Assembly (NCBI GenBank): GCA_016715905.1
Contig: JADJXI010000020.1
Span: 310,001 to 374,000, forward strand
Reading direction: 5' to 3'
Length of the DNA stretch: 64,000 bases
DNA from: Sphingobacteriaceae bacterium
Lineage (GTDB): Bacteria > Bacteroidota > Bacteroidia > B-17B0 > Aurantibacillaceae
Below are positions 8,559 through 16,524 of this stretch, one piece after another (the stretch's first letter is position 1; each line of letters opens with the position of its first letter). Position numbers and translations under genes: made by a program. The notes under the pieces are model-generated. The model was not told where the DNA came from, searched no databases, and saw only the letters and a list, made by a program, of their open reading frames with translations.

Positions 8559-9773
8559 TTAATGTTTCACAACAAATTTTTGAATAGAATTAGAAGCACG
8601 CATAAAGTAAATACCATCCTTTAAATTTGCCGTTGAAAAACTACCCGAAGGAATGGACTGTGTAAATATTTTTTCACCGTAAACGTTGTAAATATCAAAA
8701 GCATTAACCTTTTCAGAAAAGTTTATTAATTCACTTGATGGGATTGGGAATATTTTAAGTCGTTGATTTTCTTCTGAATTCATTTGAATTCCATTTGGAA
8801 CAGCAATTGGACCTATATAACTTTTAGCAACTACCAGATGATCAAAATAAATATTTCCAACATGTCCTGGGCCATTATTATCGTTAAAATTCTTTAGCCA
8901 AATATAATTTAAATTTAAAGCCATGTCATTTCTCCATTGAAATCCTTCGAAGGGATTTCCGGTACCTTCTGTAAAATTCCCATAATTCCAGGTTCCTGTA
9001 GGAAAATTATAACCATAGTGATTTATTTTTATTCCATTCACCCAAAGTGCTTGTTCACCGTTATAAGATGTTACCGGATTATTCAGTTTTACCATAACTT
9101 CAATGCAATTCCAGGTACTCATATTTATATCGTCACTAGTAGTACTATTTAAAAATTGATTCCCATAGTAAAAAGGTTGATTTGTTAACGTATTGGTTAT
9201 TGCGCTAGGTTTCATATTCATCCAATAATTATAAAAACCAAACGTACTTGTATTTGTAGCTGTGTTATTGGCCAAACCCCTAATCTCTGCCCCAACATGA
9301 AATTCCTGATTCCCTTGTACAAGGACACCACCTACAAGACCGGCCGTTGATGATGGCGGGTTTTTACCTCCAATATAAACTCCCGAGTGATGATACACCG
9401 TTGCATTGTCATATTTGATGTAAAACCGAACAAAAACCGAGTCCAAAATATCGGGTTGTATTTTTTTATAAATAAATGTATTTTCATTTAAATTAGTACC
9501 ATCGTCAACTGTTCTTAATCTTAACGATTGACTTCCAGTGCTAGTTGCAGGAACAGACGAATCAAAAACAATGTTATTGGTTACCGTGGTAGCTTGATCC
9601 CAATTTCCACTTAAAGTTAATGTTGAAACAGAAGATTCTTCAAACATTTCGGTAAATATAACATTTGAGTTTGTTTGTATTCCAATATCATTAGGGTACA
9701 GATTTGATATTTGTGCTTTGGTAGTTTTTAATGAAATTAGAACTATTAAAAGTGCTATTGATTTAGTTTTCAT
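8559..9773 (-). CDS. T9SS-secreted jelly-roll (polysaccharide lyase-like) protein
   Basis: A 404-residue secreted protein: signal peptide (residues 1-20, ending in KAQ), a beta-rich domain (about 30-315), and a C-terminal T9SS sorting domain (about 335-404) with FPIPSSE, YNVYGEKIF, LKDGIYFM and a terminal KFVVKH. The central domain has features of concanavalin-like or polysaccharide-lyase jelly rolls: FVRFYIKY, ECM-like EVMVKLN, an ALWVNGIKI strand and a final GNIYFDHLVVAKSYIGPI. I infer glycan binding or lyase activity, but no catalytic residues can be assigned with confidence. It is the last gene of the minus-strand cluster, 10 bases after the preceding gene, and shares its sorting-domain subtype with the two genes before it. 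Confidence 0.65.
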   Translation of the reverse strand: MKTKSIALLIVLISLKTTKAQISNLYPNDIGIQTNSNVIFTEMFEESSVSTLTLSGNWDQATTVTNNIVFDSSVPATSTGSQSLRLRTVDDGTNLNENTFIYKKIQPDILDSVFVRFYIKYDNATVYHHSGVYIGGKNPPSSTAGLVGGVLVQGNQEFHVGAEIRGLANNTATNTSTFGFYNYWMNMKPSAITNTLTNQPFYYGNQFLNSTTSDDINMSTWNCIEVMVKLNNPVTSYNGEQALWVNGIKINHYGYNFPTGTWNYGNFTEGTGNPFEGFQWRNDMALNLNYIWLKNFNDNNGPGHVGNIYFDHLVVAKSYIGPIAVPNGIQMNSEENQRLKIFPIPSSELINFSEKVNAFDIYNVYGEKIFTQSIPSGSFSTANLKDGIYFMRASNSIQKFVVKH

Positions 9774-9783
9774 GGAATTAGTT

Positions 9784-11532
9784 TTAATGATTCACAATAA
9801 ATTTTAAAGGGTAATTGTTTGATCGAAGAACGTAAATGCCATCATCAAATTCTGCTACAGAAATAGAAGTATTTATACCTTTATTTTCAAAAACTTTCTC
9901 ACCTAATAAATTGTATATAGAAACATTGTCAATTGCCTTCGATAAATAGAGTGTAGTATTAGTCGGGTTTGGGTATAAAGTAAATTCATTTGCTAAGGTT
10001 TTGTTGGCAGTAATATTTGTTGTTATATTTTGATATTCAAAAAGTAACACACTTGCTATTGGTAATGAATATTTTGAAGTATACAATGGATTAAGGATTG
10101 TTGTTGTTGATGTATCGGTATCTAAAGTTGGAGCAGTAATTAAACTTACCTTTTGAAGATTGAATCCAGGTATGCTAGGCGCTTCAACTTTTTTATTTAT
10201 TAGTGTGTCTGTATTAACAATAATTACATTCGCATTTGCATTGTTGTTTGAAAAAAAAGCTGCCCCTCTTGCTAAAGTTGTTGCAGCCCCACTTGTATCT
10301 ACTACTGATGTAAGTACGCATTTGTCAAGAAACTTAGTCCCAAAAGTTTCATATAGTTGTGCAAGTCCCATAAAAGTATACGTGCCATTTCCATTTAATC
10401 TTATTGGATGCCAAGTGTTTTTTGGAGCCCCATAAATCCAATAATTTGCACGATCAATATTATCAAGTTGACTTGCCATTAATAACCAATCTGCTGTTGC
10501 TAACGTTCCTCGCCATCTCATACCTCGATCTTGGTCGTTAAACGGACAGTCATGTGCGTGGTCACCAACAATTATTTTCAACCCCTTAGCCTTTGCGCCT
10601 GCTGCAATGCTTTTTAATTGTCCTTCACATTGAAATATACTAGGTTGTGGTGTGCTAATTACTTCATCATAAAAATTGTGTGGTGAAAGTCCCCATACCT
10701 TACCTACCAATGCTGATCCTAAAATTACACCATTCCAAGCTGAATTGCTAGCGCCAAGCGCTGCTAAAGTAATTTGAATTGTTGGGTCTACTATGAGCAT
10801 CGAATCAATAATTGGTAATGCTAATGACGTATACGAACTTGCCCCAGCAGAAGTGTTTCCAAGTTCACCCGGTTGCCAAGGTTCATTTCCAATATTCCAA
10901 ATTTTCACGCCATACGGTGTCGAATATCCATTCGCTGCTCTTACTGCGGCCCAATCAACTCCTCCTCTAGGATTGGAACCATCATTTGCTGCATTACAAT
11001 ATTCAACCCAATCAGCTGCTAATAAGGCGGGATTAGGTTCGCCGTTACTGGCATAAAGATTTACCATAATTTGAACTTCACTTTTAGATAATCCTTTCGC
11101 CTGAACCATATTCATAAATTCATCAAAACCAAAAGCTAAAGTTTGACTTGGCATACCTGGTCCTAAAATTTGGGGAGTGCGACTAGCAACTGGACCAATT
11201 GAATAACGCCAATTCCAATTGTAAATTTCAGGATTACCCGGATACCTAACTCCATTCATAATAATTCTATTAAAAGCGGATTGCACACCGGTTAATAACG
11301 TTCCGGAGGTTGGACTATAGTATCCAACAGTAAATGAGTTTGATCCAATAGTATAAACGCCACTCGACCGAGCGTCAAAACTTATACCAGTTAATTTTTG
11401 CGCAGCGGGATTGATAACTTGCGTTGATGTAATCGCAATTGAATATGTGATTTGACTAAAATTTGGTTGTGCAATTAAGTTTATTAAAAGCAACGTTAAA
11501 ACACTTGTTTTATGTAAGTTAAATTTATTCAT
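9784..11532 (-). CDS. T9SS-secreted GH51-like (clan GH-A) protein with atypical active site
   Basis: A 582-residue secreted protein: signal peptide (about 1-26), a TIM-barrel domain resembling alpha-L-arabinofuranosidases of family GH51, and a T9SS sorting domain (about 510-582, starting YPNPTNT and ending KFIVNH). GH51-like landmarks include VRYPGN near 96, NWNWRYSIGP, GFDEFMNMVQ, DWVEYCNAAND, and WNIGNEPW with the predicted acid/base Glu217. The strand expected to carry the nucleophile Glu reads IIVGDHAHD (about 320-328), with Asp324-His325 in that place, so hydrolytic activity is doubtful or altered. It lies 10 bases after the related gene upstream. Binding of arabinan-like glycans is possible. 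The fold call is fairly sure, the activity is not. Confidence 0.7.
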   Translation of the reverse strand: MNKFNLHKTSVLTLLLINLIAQPNFSQITYSIAITSTQVINPAAQKLTGISFDARSSGVYTIGSNSFTVGYYSPTSGTLLTGVQSAFNRIIMNGVRYPGNPEIYNWNWRYSIGPVASRTPQILGPGMPSQTLAFGFDEFMNMVQAKGLSKSEVQIMVNLYASNGEPNPALLAADWVEYCNAANDGSNPRGGVDWAAVRAANGYSTPYGVKIWNIGNEPWQPGELGNTSAGASSYTSLALPIIDSMLIVDPTIQITLAALGASNSAWNGVILGSALVGKVWGLSPHNFYDEVISTPQPSIFQCEGQLKSIAAGAKAKGLKIIVGDHAHDCPFNDQDRGMRWRGTLATADWLLMASQLDNIDRANYWIYGAPKNTWHPIRLNGNGTYTFMGLAQLYETFGTKFLDKCVLTSVVDTSGAATTLARGAAFFSNNNANANVIIVNTDTLINKKVEAPSIPGFNLQKVSLITAPTLDTDTSTTTILNPLYTSKYSLPIASVLLFEYQNITTNITANKTLANEFTLYPNPTNTTLYLSKAIDNVSIYNLLGEKVFENKGINTSISVAEFDDGIYVLRSNNYPLKFIVNH

Positions 11533-11542
11533 AACAAGAGTA

Positions 11543-13159
11543 TTAATGCTTCACTATAAATTTCATTGAATTATTATTTGATTGTAGAATGTAAATCCCA
11601 TCCTCCAAATCTTGCACGGATAGCGATTTACTTTGACCGTTAATTTCTACGATTTTCTCTCCAGCAATATTATATACTATTATATTATTCAAAGGTTCTG
11701 AAAATGAAATTGTGTTGTTTGCGGGATTAGGAAATATATGAATTGTTTTGTTTTTGGTAATTTCTTGAATACCTGTTCCGTTTTGATTTTTCAGTACACT
11801 AATAGAAAATGGAGGTAGTGTAATACTATCTAATGAAGTTCCAGAATTGTGATTTAAACTTTTGTAACTTGTAACTACTAAGGCCGAATCTCCATAATAA
11901 GTGTCGTAATTATAAGAACCGTTAATAATTTGATTAGCAGAAACTTTTATTGTAGTATTTGAAAGATTCACCATCCATGCGTTTTCATTACTGTTTTTCC
12001 AGAATTTCCAACCTAATAATGATGGGTAGGTTGTGGCAGACCACGTAATTGAAGGCTGACTGTTAAAATCAATTAAAGCAGTGCTATCCTGTCCTTTTGA
12101 AGCTGAACCTAATATACTCATTGCAACTCCACTTGAAGTAATGTTACTATTAACGTCAACTGCTGCAAATTCTGTTCCCGCAGTTACATTATGATCAATT
12201 AGCATAGTAATTTTATTTTCTTTTAATAATAAATGACTTAATGCAGAAATGTATAAACCGTGCGTCCAAGTTCCTGCATGTTGCATAGGTGTTCCAAACA
12301 AAGGTTCACTCATATTGTATTCAGTAACCCATATTTCAATATTTGATGGAACAACAGACTGCGTGAATTTTCCTTGTAAAAATCTATTTGCAACACCCAA
12401 GCTGGAATGAAATGGAATGCTGAGCGCCCTTTTTGTGTTAAACAAATTATCACTATTTCCACAACCCATGTATAAATGAAATGATAAGGCATCAATATTT
12501 GGGTTTTTAATAAAAATACTATCATGCCAACCATGAATTACACTACCGGTATTAGTACTAGCACCACCAACCAAACATATTTTTGAATTTGGAAAATGTG
12601 TTTTTAAACTGTCGGCCCAAATTTTTGCATTTGTTGCATATGTAGTTGCGGGGATATATTGCTGTGTATCAATTGGAATATTGTGTTCATTACCTAATTC
12701 AATGTGTTCAATTGCTATCCCTTTACTTAAGGCATAATTTAACCCTTGAATTTGATAAGTAACATTAGAGTGCTGAAAATTTAATATCATTAAAGCTTTT
12801 GCTTGACAAGCGTTTAATCCAATTAAAAGTTCATCAGCTTTTACAGAAGCAGTACAAGTTAAATTTGCAACCCAAGTTGGAGTGGTTTGTGCCACTTGCC
12901 AATAACCAGTTTGCCAGTCAAAATGATTGGCGTTAGTTCCACCAGGATAACGAAACATTGCGGAATTTAATGTTTTCACTGTATCTAACCAGGTATTAAC
13001 AGTCCAGGTTGAGGTGCATCGAAAAGCATTTCCGTTAAATCCAATAATTGGCGTTTTTCTTTTGTAGGTGTTAAGAGTTGCATTTATTCCTGTTTGCGAA
13101 AAAAATTCAAAACAAGTAAAAAGAACTAGTAAAGCTGATGTTGTAATTTTTATTTTCAT
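11543..13159 (-). CDS. T9SS-secreted clan GH-A glycoside hydrolase-like protein
   Basis: A 538-residue secreted protein with signal peptide (about 1-21), a TIM-barrel domain and a T9SS sorting domain (about 470-538; FPNPANN, YNIAGEKIV, LEDGIYIL, terminal KFIVKH). MFRYPGGTNANHFDW near 69-82 resembles the N-terminal barrel strand of GH51/GH79-type enzymes. IELGNEHN gives the predicted acid/base Glu158 and EIWVTEYN the predicted nucleophile Glu280, so both catalytic carboxylates appear present. The likely role is hydrolysis of an external polysaccharide or glycoprotein glycan at the cell surface. Its start codon directly abuts an 11-base inverted repeat, and it is followed by the GH51-like gene after 10 bases. 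Confidence 0.7.
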   Translation of the reverse strand: MKIKITTSALLVLFTCFEFFSQTGINATLNTYKRKTPIIGFNGNAFRCTSTWTVNTWLDTVKTLNSAMFRYPGGTNANHFDWQTGYWQVAQTTPTWVANLTCTASVKADELLIGLNACQAKALMILNFQHSNVTYQIQGLNYALSKGIAIEHIELGNEHNIPIDTQQYIPATTYATNAKIWADSLKTHFPNSKICLVGGASTNTGSVIHGWHDSIFIKNPNIDALSFHLYMGCGNSDNLFNTKRALSIPFHSSLGVANRFLQGKFTQSVVPSNIEIWVTEYNMSEPLFGTPMQHAGTWTHGLYISALSHLLLKENKITMLIDHNVTAGTEFAAVDVNSNITSSGVAMSILGSASKGQDSTALIDFNSQPSITWSATTYPSLLGWKFWKNSNENAWMVNLSNTTIKVSANQIINGSYNYDTYYGDSALVVTSYKSLNHNSGTSLDSITLPPFSISVLKNQNGTGIQEITKNKTIHIFPNPANNTISFSEPLNNIIVYNIAGEKIVEINGQSKSLSVQDLEDGIYILQSNNNSMKFIVKH

Positions 13160-13205
13160 AACATTTGATTTTAACTTTATACACGATTAATTTTAATCAA
13201 ATGTT
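13160..13205 (-). promoter_or_regulatory. Inverted repeat abutting the start codon of the GH-A gene
   Basis: Perfect 11-base arms AACATTTGATT (13160-13170) and AATCAAATGTT (13195-13205) flank a 24-base AT-rich spacer. The inner arm touches the ATG of the gene ending at 13159. It could be an operator, or a hairpin in the transcript that controls the three secreted proteins separately from the upstream sigma/anti-sigma genes. No clear TAnnTTTG element stands nearby. Confidence 0.5.
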
Positions 13206-13246
13206 GGAAAATTTACACAACTGTTTGAAAATGAACACAATTAAAA

Positions 13247-14359
13247 TTAATAAGCAAAGGCAAAAACAAATTCACCATTTTCTAAATCTATAGTGTTTGT
13301 GCCATTATACAGTTTGCAATTAATTTTAGCCCATACTTTTTTTGTGTTTTTCCCATTATCATTTTTTAAATATTCCTCAACACTAATAATTTTAAAACTA
13401 CTTGTAATGGGCTGCGAATTTCCGACAGAACTGTATACGTCACCATTTGAATTTGTCCATTCAACAATAACATTCGATAAATTAAATGGATTTGATATTG
13501 CAGTTTTTTGATAACTAAATTTAGTGAGGCAAGTACCAGGGTTTTGTGTAGCTACATTATTTTGATAAGTAGATAGTGTATTTTTACTATCACTTATTGT
13601 TAAACTAACTAAATATACTCCAGCTGAAATAAAAGTATGGGATGGGTTAGCCAATGTTGATGTGTTTCCGTCACCAAAATTCCAATTATAAGTATAGGGT
13701 GGAGTACCAAGACTCGGTTGTGCAGAAAAACTTATTACGTTTCCCATTGGAGTTGAATTTGAAAATGAAGCTTCTAAATCACTTCCGGTTTGGCCAATTG
13801 AAAAATCATTACATAATGAACTCGTACATGACGAAGTTGATTGAATCGAAACACATGCATTGTATTTACCAATTTTTAAAAACTTTATTGGGTTAGTGGA
13901 ATTTGAACTACTACCATCGCTAAAACTCCAAGTGTGATTTTGTGCTGTGCCTCCAAATAATTGAGGGACAAAAATTACACTATATGTGTTAGCTTCTCCA
14001 GTCGAACTGGCGTAACTATAATAAGCTACACTTAATGATGTGTCTATATCTGTAATAGTTGAACTTAAATCACGATAGTCCTTAATCCTTATTTTTAATG
14101 AGTTAACACAATTAGTAGGACAATTCTTGTCCTTTAATTCGCCAATAAATTCTTTCACATTATTTGCATCAATATTAGTAGATGAATACATGTAATAATT
14201 GTATTTGCCAGAATAATATTCCGTTAAGCCACCATTAATTTTAGCACTAAAACTAAAAACCGGATTTTCATTAACAACAGCTGGTTCTACTTGTTTTTTA
14301 CAGGAATTAGTTAGTAGAATAATTAAGAGTGTTAAAGGGAGAGTTACAATATTTTTCAT
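13247..14359 (-). CDS. PKD-domain lipoprotein
   Basis: A 370-residue putative lipoprotein: hydrophobic leader ending in a lipobox-like LLTNSC with Cys20, so lipidation is expected. Two PKD-type beta-sandwich domains are visible, one around SFSDGSSSNSTNP and KFLKIGKYNACVSI (about 145-185), the second with NWNFGDGNTSTLANPSHTF and AGVYLVSLTISD (about 225-260). PKD domains usually mediate protein or glycan contacts on the cell surface. The C-terminal 90 residues are beta-rich and lack a T9SS sorting motif. It sits between the anti-sigma/barrel gene (1 base gap) and the GH-A gene (87 base gap with an inverted repeat), so it probably belongs to the sigma operon and may act as a surface sensor or glycan-binding partner. 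Confidence 0.7.
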   Translation of the reverse strand: MKNIVTLPLTLLIILLTNSCKKQVEPAVVNENPVFSFSAKINGGLTEYYSGKYNYYMYSSTNIDANNVKEFIGELKDKNCPTNCVNSLKIRIKDYRDLSSTITDIDTSLSVAYYSYASSTGEANTYSVIFVPQLFGGTAQNHTWSFSDGSSSNSTNPIKFLKIGKYNACVSIQSTSSCTSSLCNDFSIGQTGSDLEASFSNSTPMGNVISFSAQPSLGTPPYTYNWNFGDGNTSTLANPSHTFISAGVYLVSLTISDSKNTLSTYQNNVATQNPGTCLTKFSYQKTAISNPFNLSNVIVEWTNSNGDVYSSVGNSQPITSSFKIISVEEYLKNDNGKNTKKVWAKINCKLYNGTNTIDLENGEFVFAFAY

Positions 14360-14360
14360 A

Positions 14361-15779
14361 TTACTTAAATAGTTTATAAGAGATTAATAATTGTATTGAA
14401 ATATTTCTATCAAAATGATTCAAATTAAAAAAAGAATTATCCTGAACATCTATAAAACCATAATCTACATTTACGCCGAACCCAAAATTGTTTTTAAGTT
14501 TTCTTCTAAAGGAGAACATGGCAGAAAAATCGTGATTTTTTATCCCATTAACATAACCGTATTTTCGAATAATATTAGCATCCGTTTTTGCACCATAAAA
14601 TTCGCTGTATGTTTTAATCGTTGAAGAGGCTCCAATTAATCTTGAATACTGGATTCCTAATGATAAACTGTTTTTTTGTTTAGTGTAATTTATTAATAAT
14701 GGAAATTTAAAATAATGTAATTTATCAGTGTATATCTCAGTTATTTCATTTTTGTATCCAAATTCTTGATAGGTACTTACGTATGTTTTAGGATTAACAT
14801 CAGCATTACCATACGACATGTAATTGCAACCAAATAAAAGACCTACATTTTTACTTGACGAAAAAATTAATATAATTCCACCAACCGGATTTATACCTTT
14901 TAGTAAAGTGGGCTTTGTAGAATAGCCAGGAGTGAATGCACCCCCAATAAACGAATGAATTTCAAAAAGGTTATTTTTATTTTGTTCTACATCAAGGAGT
15001 GTGTTTGCATTAACGGATGCTGTTGGAACTGGCAAAATTTCATATTTCAGAACCAAACTACTATCAGGTTTTAGAGAATCAACTAGAGGCAATTCCATAC
15101 TAGTTAATGCTTTGTTGTTTAATCGTTCAGTAATAACAGAAGTTGTATCACTATTTATTTTTGGACTTGAATCAATTGATTTTGTATTCTCTGATTGCTT
15201 TTCGGTCTTATCTATTTTATAAGGTAATACGTCTTGATGTTTGTTGCTATTAGAATTGAGAATATTCGCCAAGTTTAAATTTGTATTGTTATTTTTTTGA
15301 GGACTAATATTTTTTGTTGTTATTTTTTGTTTCGACTTATGGTTTTCTCTTAATTTATTTTCTGAAATTGTTTTTGTTTCTATTTTTTTTGATTTGTTGG
15401 AAATCGAATCAATTTTTGTAGAATTAGTAACGCTAGTATTTAAATTTTCTTCTTTTGTTACGTGTAAAAGAATGCTTTCACTTTTAAAAACTTTTTCTGT
15501 ATTTATTTCTGCATTTACTTTATTAGATTCTATCTTTGTTTCTTCTTTAACTTTAGCAAGGTTTGTGTTATCAGTTTCTGTAAGAAAAACAAACATGCCA
15601 ATACCTGTAAATGCAAATAGAATTGGAAATAATAACCACAATAAAAATTTTCTTTTTCTCTTTGATTCTTGAATACTAATTAATTGTAAAGCAACATTCC
15701 ATTTTTCTTCATCCACACTAAATTCTCTCGAATCTAATTTGTCTTGAATGCTTTTATTATACTCTTCTTCGTAATTCAT
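14361..15779 (-). CDS. Anti-sigma-like inner-membrane protein fused to a beta-barrel-like domain
   Basis: A 472-residue protein with three parts. Residues 1-40 are a charged cytoplasmic segment of anti-sigma type. Residues about 44-66 form one transmembrane helix (KFLLWLLFPILFAF region). Residues about 75-265 are a Ser/Thr/Asn/Lys-rich linker, and about 280-472 resemble outer-membrane beta-barrel (PorT/OMP_b-brl type) sequence, with alternating strands such as IHSFIGGAFTPGY, KLHYFKFPLLINY and a final IQLLISYKLF. The start overlaps the stop of the ECF sigma gene by one base, the classic coupling of sigma and anti-sigma. Similar sigma-linked barrel proteins are common in Bacteroidota; whether the barrel inserts in the outer membrane while the helix sits in the inner membrane is unproven. 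Confidence 0.7.
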   Translation of the reverse strand: MNYEEEYNKSIQDKLDSREFSVDEEKWNVALQLISIQESKRKRKFLLWLLFPILFAFTGIGMFVFLTETDNTNLAKVKEETKIESNKVNAEINTEKVFKSESILLHVTKEENLNTSVTNSTKIDSISNKSKKIETKTISENKLRENHKSKQKITTKNISPQKNNNTNLNLANILNSNSNKHQDVLPYKIDKTEKQSENTKSIDSSPKINSDTTSVITERLNNKALTSMELPLVDSLKPDSSLVLKYEILPVPTASVNANTLLDVEQNKNNLFEIHSFIGGAFTPGYSTKPTLLKGINPVGGIILIFSSSKNVGLLFGCNYMSYGNADVNPKTYVSTYQEFGYKNEITEIYTDKLHYFKFPLLINYTKQKNSLSLGIQYSRLIGASSTIKTYSEFYGAKTDANIIRKYGYVNGIKNHDFSAMFSFRRKLKNNFGFGVNVDYGFIDVQDNSFFNLNHFDRNISIQLLISYKLFK

Positions 15780-16300
15780 TATGCAATAGTTTTTTGTGAT
15801 TTATTTGTAGGCTTTAAAATATTTATTTTTAATTCTTCTTTTGCGCTGTTTAATAACCATCTTGATGTTCCCGACGGAATATTTAATAGTTCAGATATTT
15901 CTTTATGACTAAATCCGTCTACCACAAAAAGATTGAAGACTTTTTGATTCATGTCAGGTAGTTTAGTTATTAAGTTGTAAATTTCTGCGGCATTTATTTT
16001 TTTAATGTATTCGTTAATATCATAATTGCCTTCGTGATCATATTCATTTTGAAAATCTTTTAACACGGTAAGTTTTTTTAATTTATTGTTTTTCCGAAAA
16101 TCATCAATGATAGTGTTAATTGTAATTTTTCTTATCCAAAGTTTAAATGGAATTTCTTTTTTGTATTTATCCATCCCCATTAAAATTTTCAAAAAACTTT
16201 GATTAAGTAAAGATTCAGCATCGTCTTTATTTTTTTCATAACGTGTGCAAATACTCATTAAAAATGAATAGCAAAGCTTGTAGAGCTCATGCTGAGCCAT
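15779..16300 (-). CDS. RNA polymerase ECF sigma factor (start probably further upstream)
   Basis: A 173-residue ECF sigma-70 factor. Region 2 is visible from LYKLCYSFLMSICTRYEKN through KLWIRKITINTIIDDFRK, and region 4 as LPDMNQKVFNLFVVDGFSHKEISELL followed by the GTSRWLLNSAKEEL recognition helix. The ATG at 16298-16300 falls inside region 2's leading helix. The frame upstream remains open to a TAA at 16364-16366 and encodes SILESCKKHDR, the expected ECF N-terminus, but offers only ATT/ATA/ATC codons as possible starts (ATT at 16349-16351). The gene is translationally coupled to the anti-sigma/barrel gene. The probable regulon includes its own secreted-protein operon. Confidence 0.92.
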   Translation of the reverse strand: MAQHELYKLCYSFLMSICTRYEKNKDDAESLLNQSFLKILMGMDKYKKEIPFKLWIRKITINTIIDDFRKNNKLKKLTVLKDFQNEYDHEGNYDINEYIKKINAAEIYNLITKLPDMNQKVFNLFVVDGFSHKEISELLNIPSGTSRWLLNSAKEELKINILKPTNKSQKTIA

Positions 16301-16304
16301 ACGG

Positions 16305-16321
16305 TCATGTTTTTTACATGA
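16305..16321 (-). promoter_or_regulatory. Short inverted repeat inside the probable 5' coding end of the sigma gene
   Basis: TCATGT and ACATGA arms flank five T residues on the plus strand. If the sigma gene starts at the upstream ATT codon, this repeat is coding; if it starts at 16300, it lies in the leader. It is weak evidence for a regulatory site. Confidence 0.25.
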
Positions 16322-16524
16322 TTCTAATATTGAATCATTGATTTCTATAATTAACTCGAACTTTTAACTGTTCTATCCTTATACACGTTAAGTTGGAACA
16401 ATTTGTTGGGATATTTATTTATTATCACATAAGATTCAGATAATCAATAACTTAAAATTAAGATACTAAAACAAATAAGTTTGATTTGGCCTATTATATT
16501 TTTCTTTCCTTAAATTTATAGCCT

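Noticed and set aside
10160..11056. Plus-strand reading frames of about 90 codons inside the GH51-like gene
   Set aside because: They lie wholly opposite a gene with signal peptide, barrel motifs and sorting domain; their translations show no domain and the codon pattern follows the minus-strand gene.
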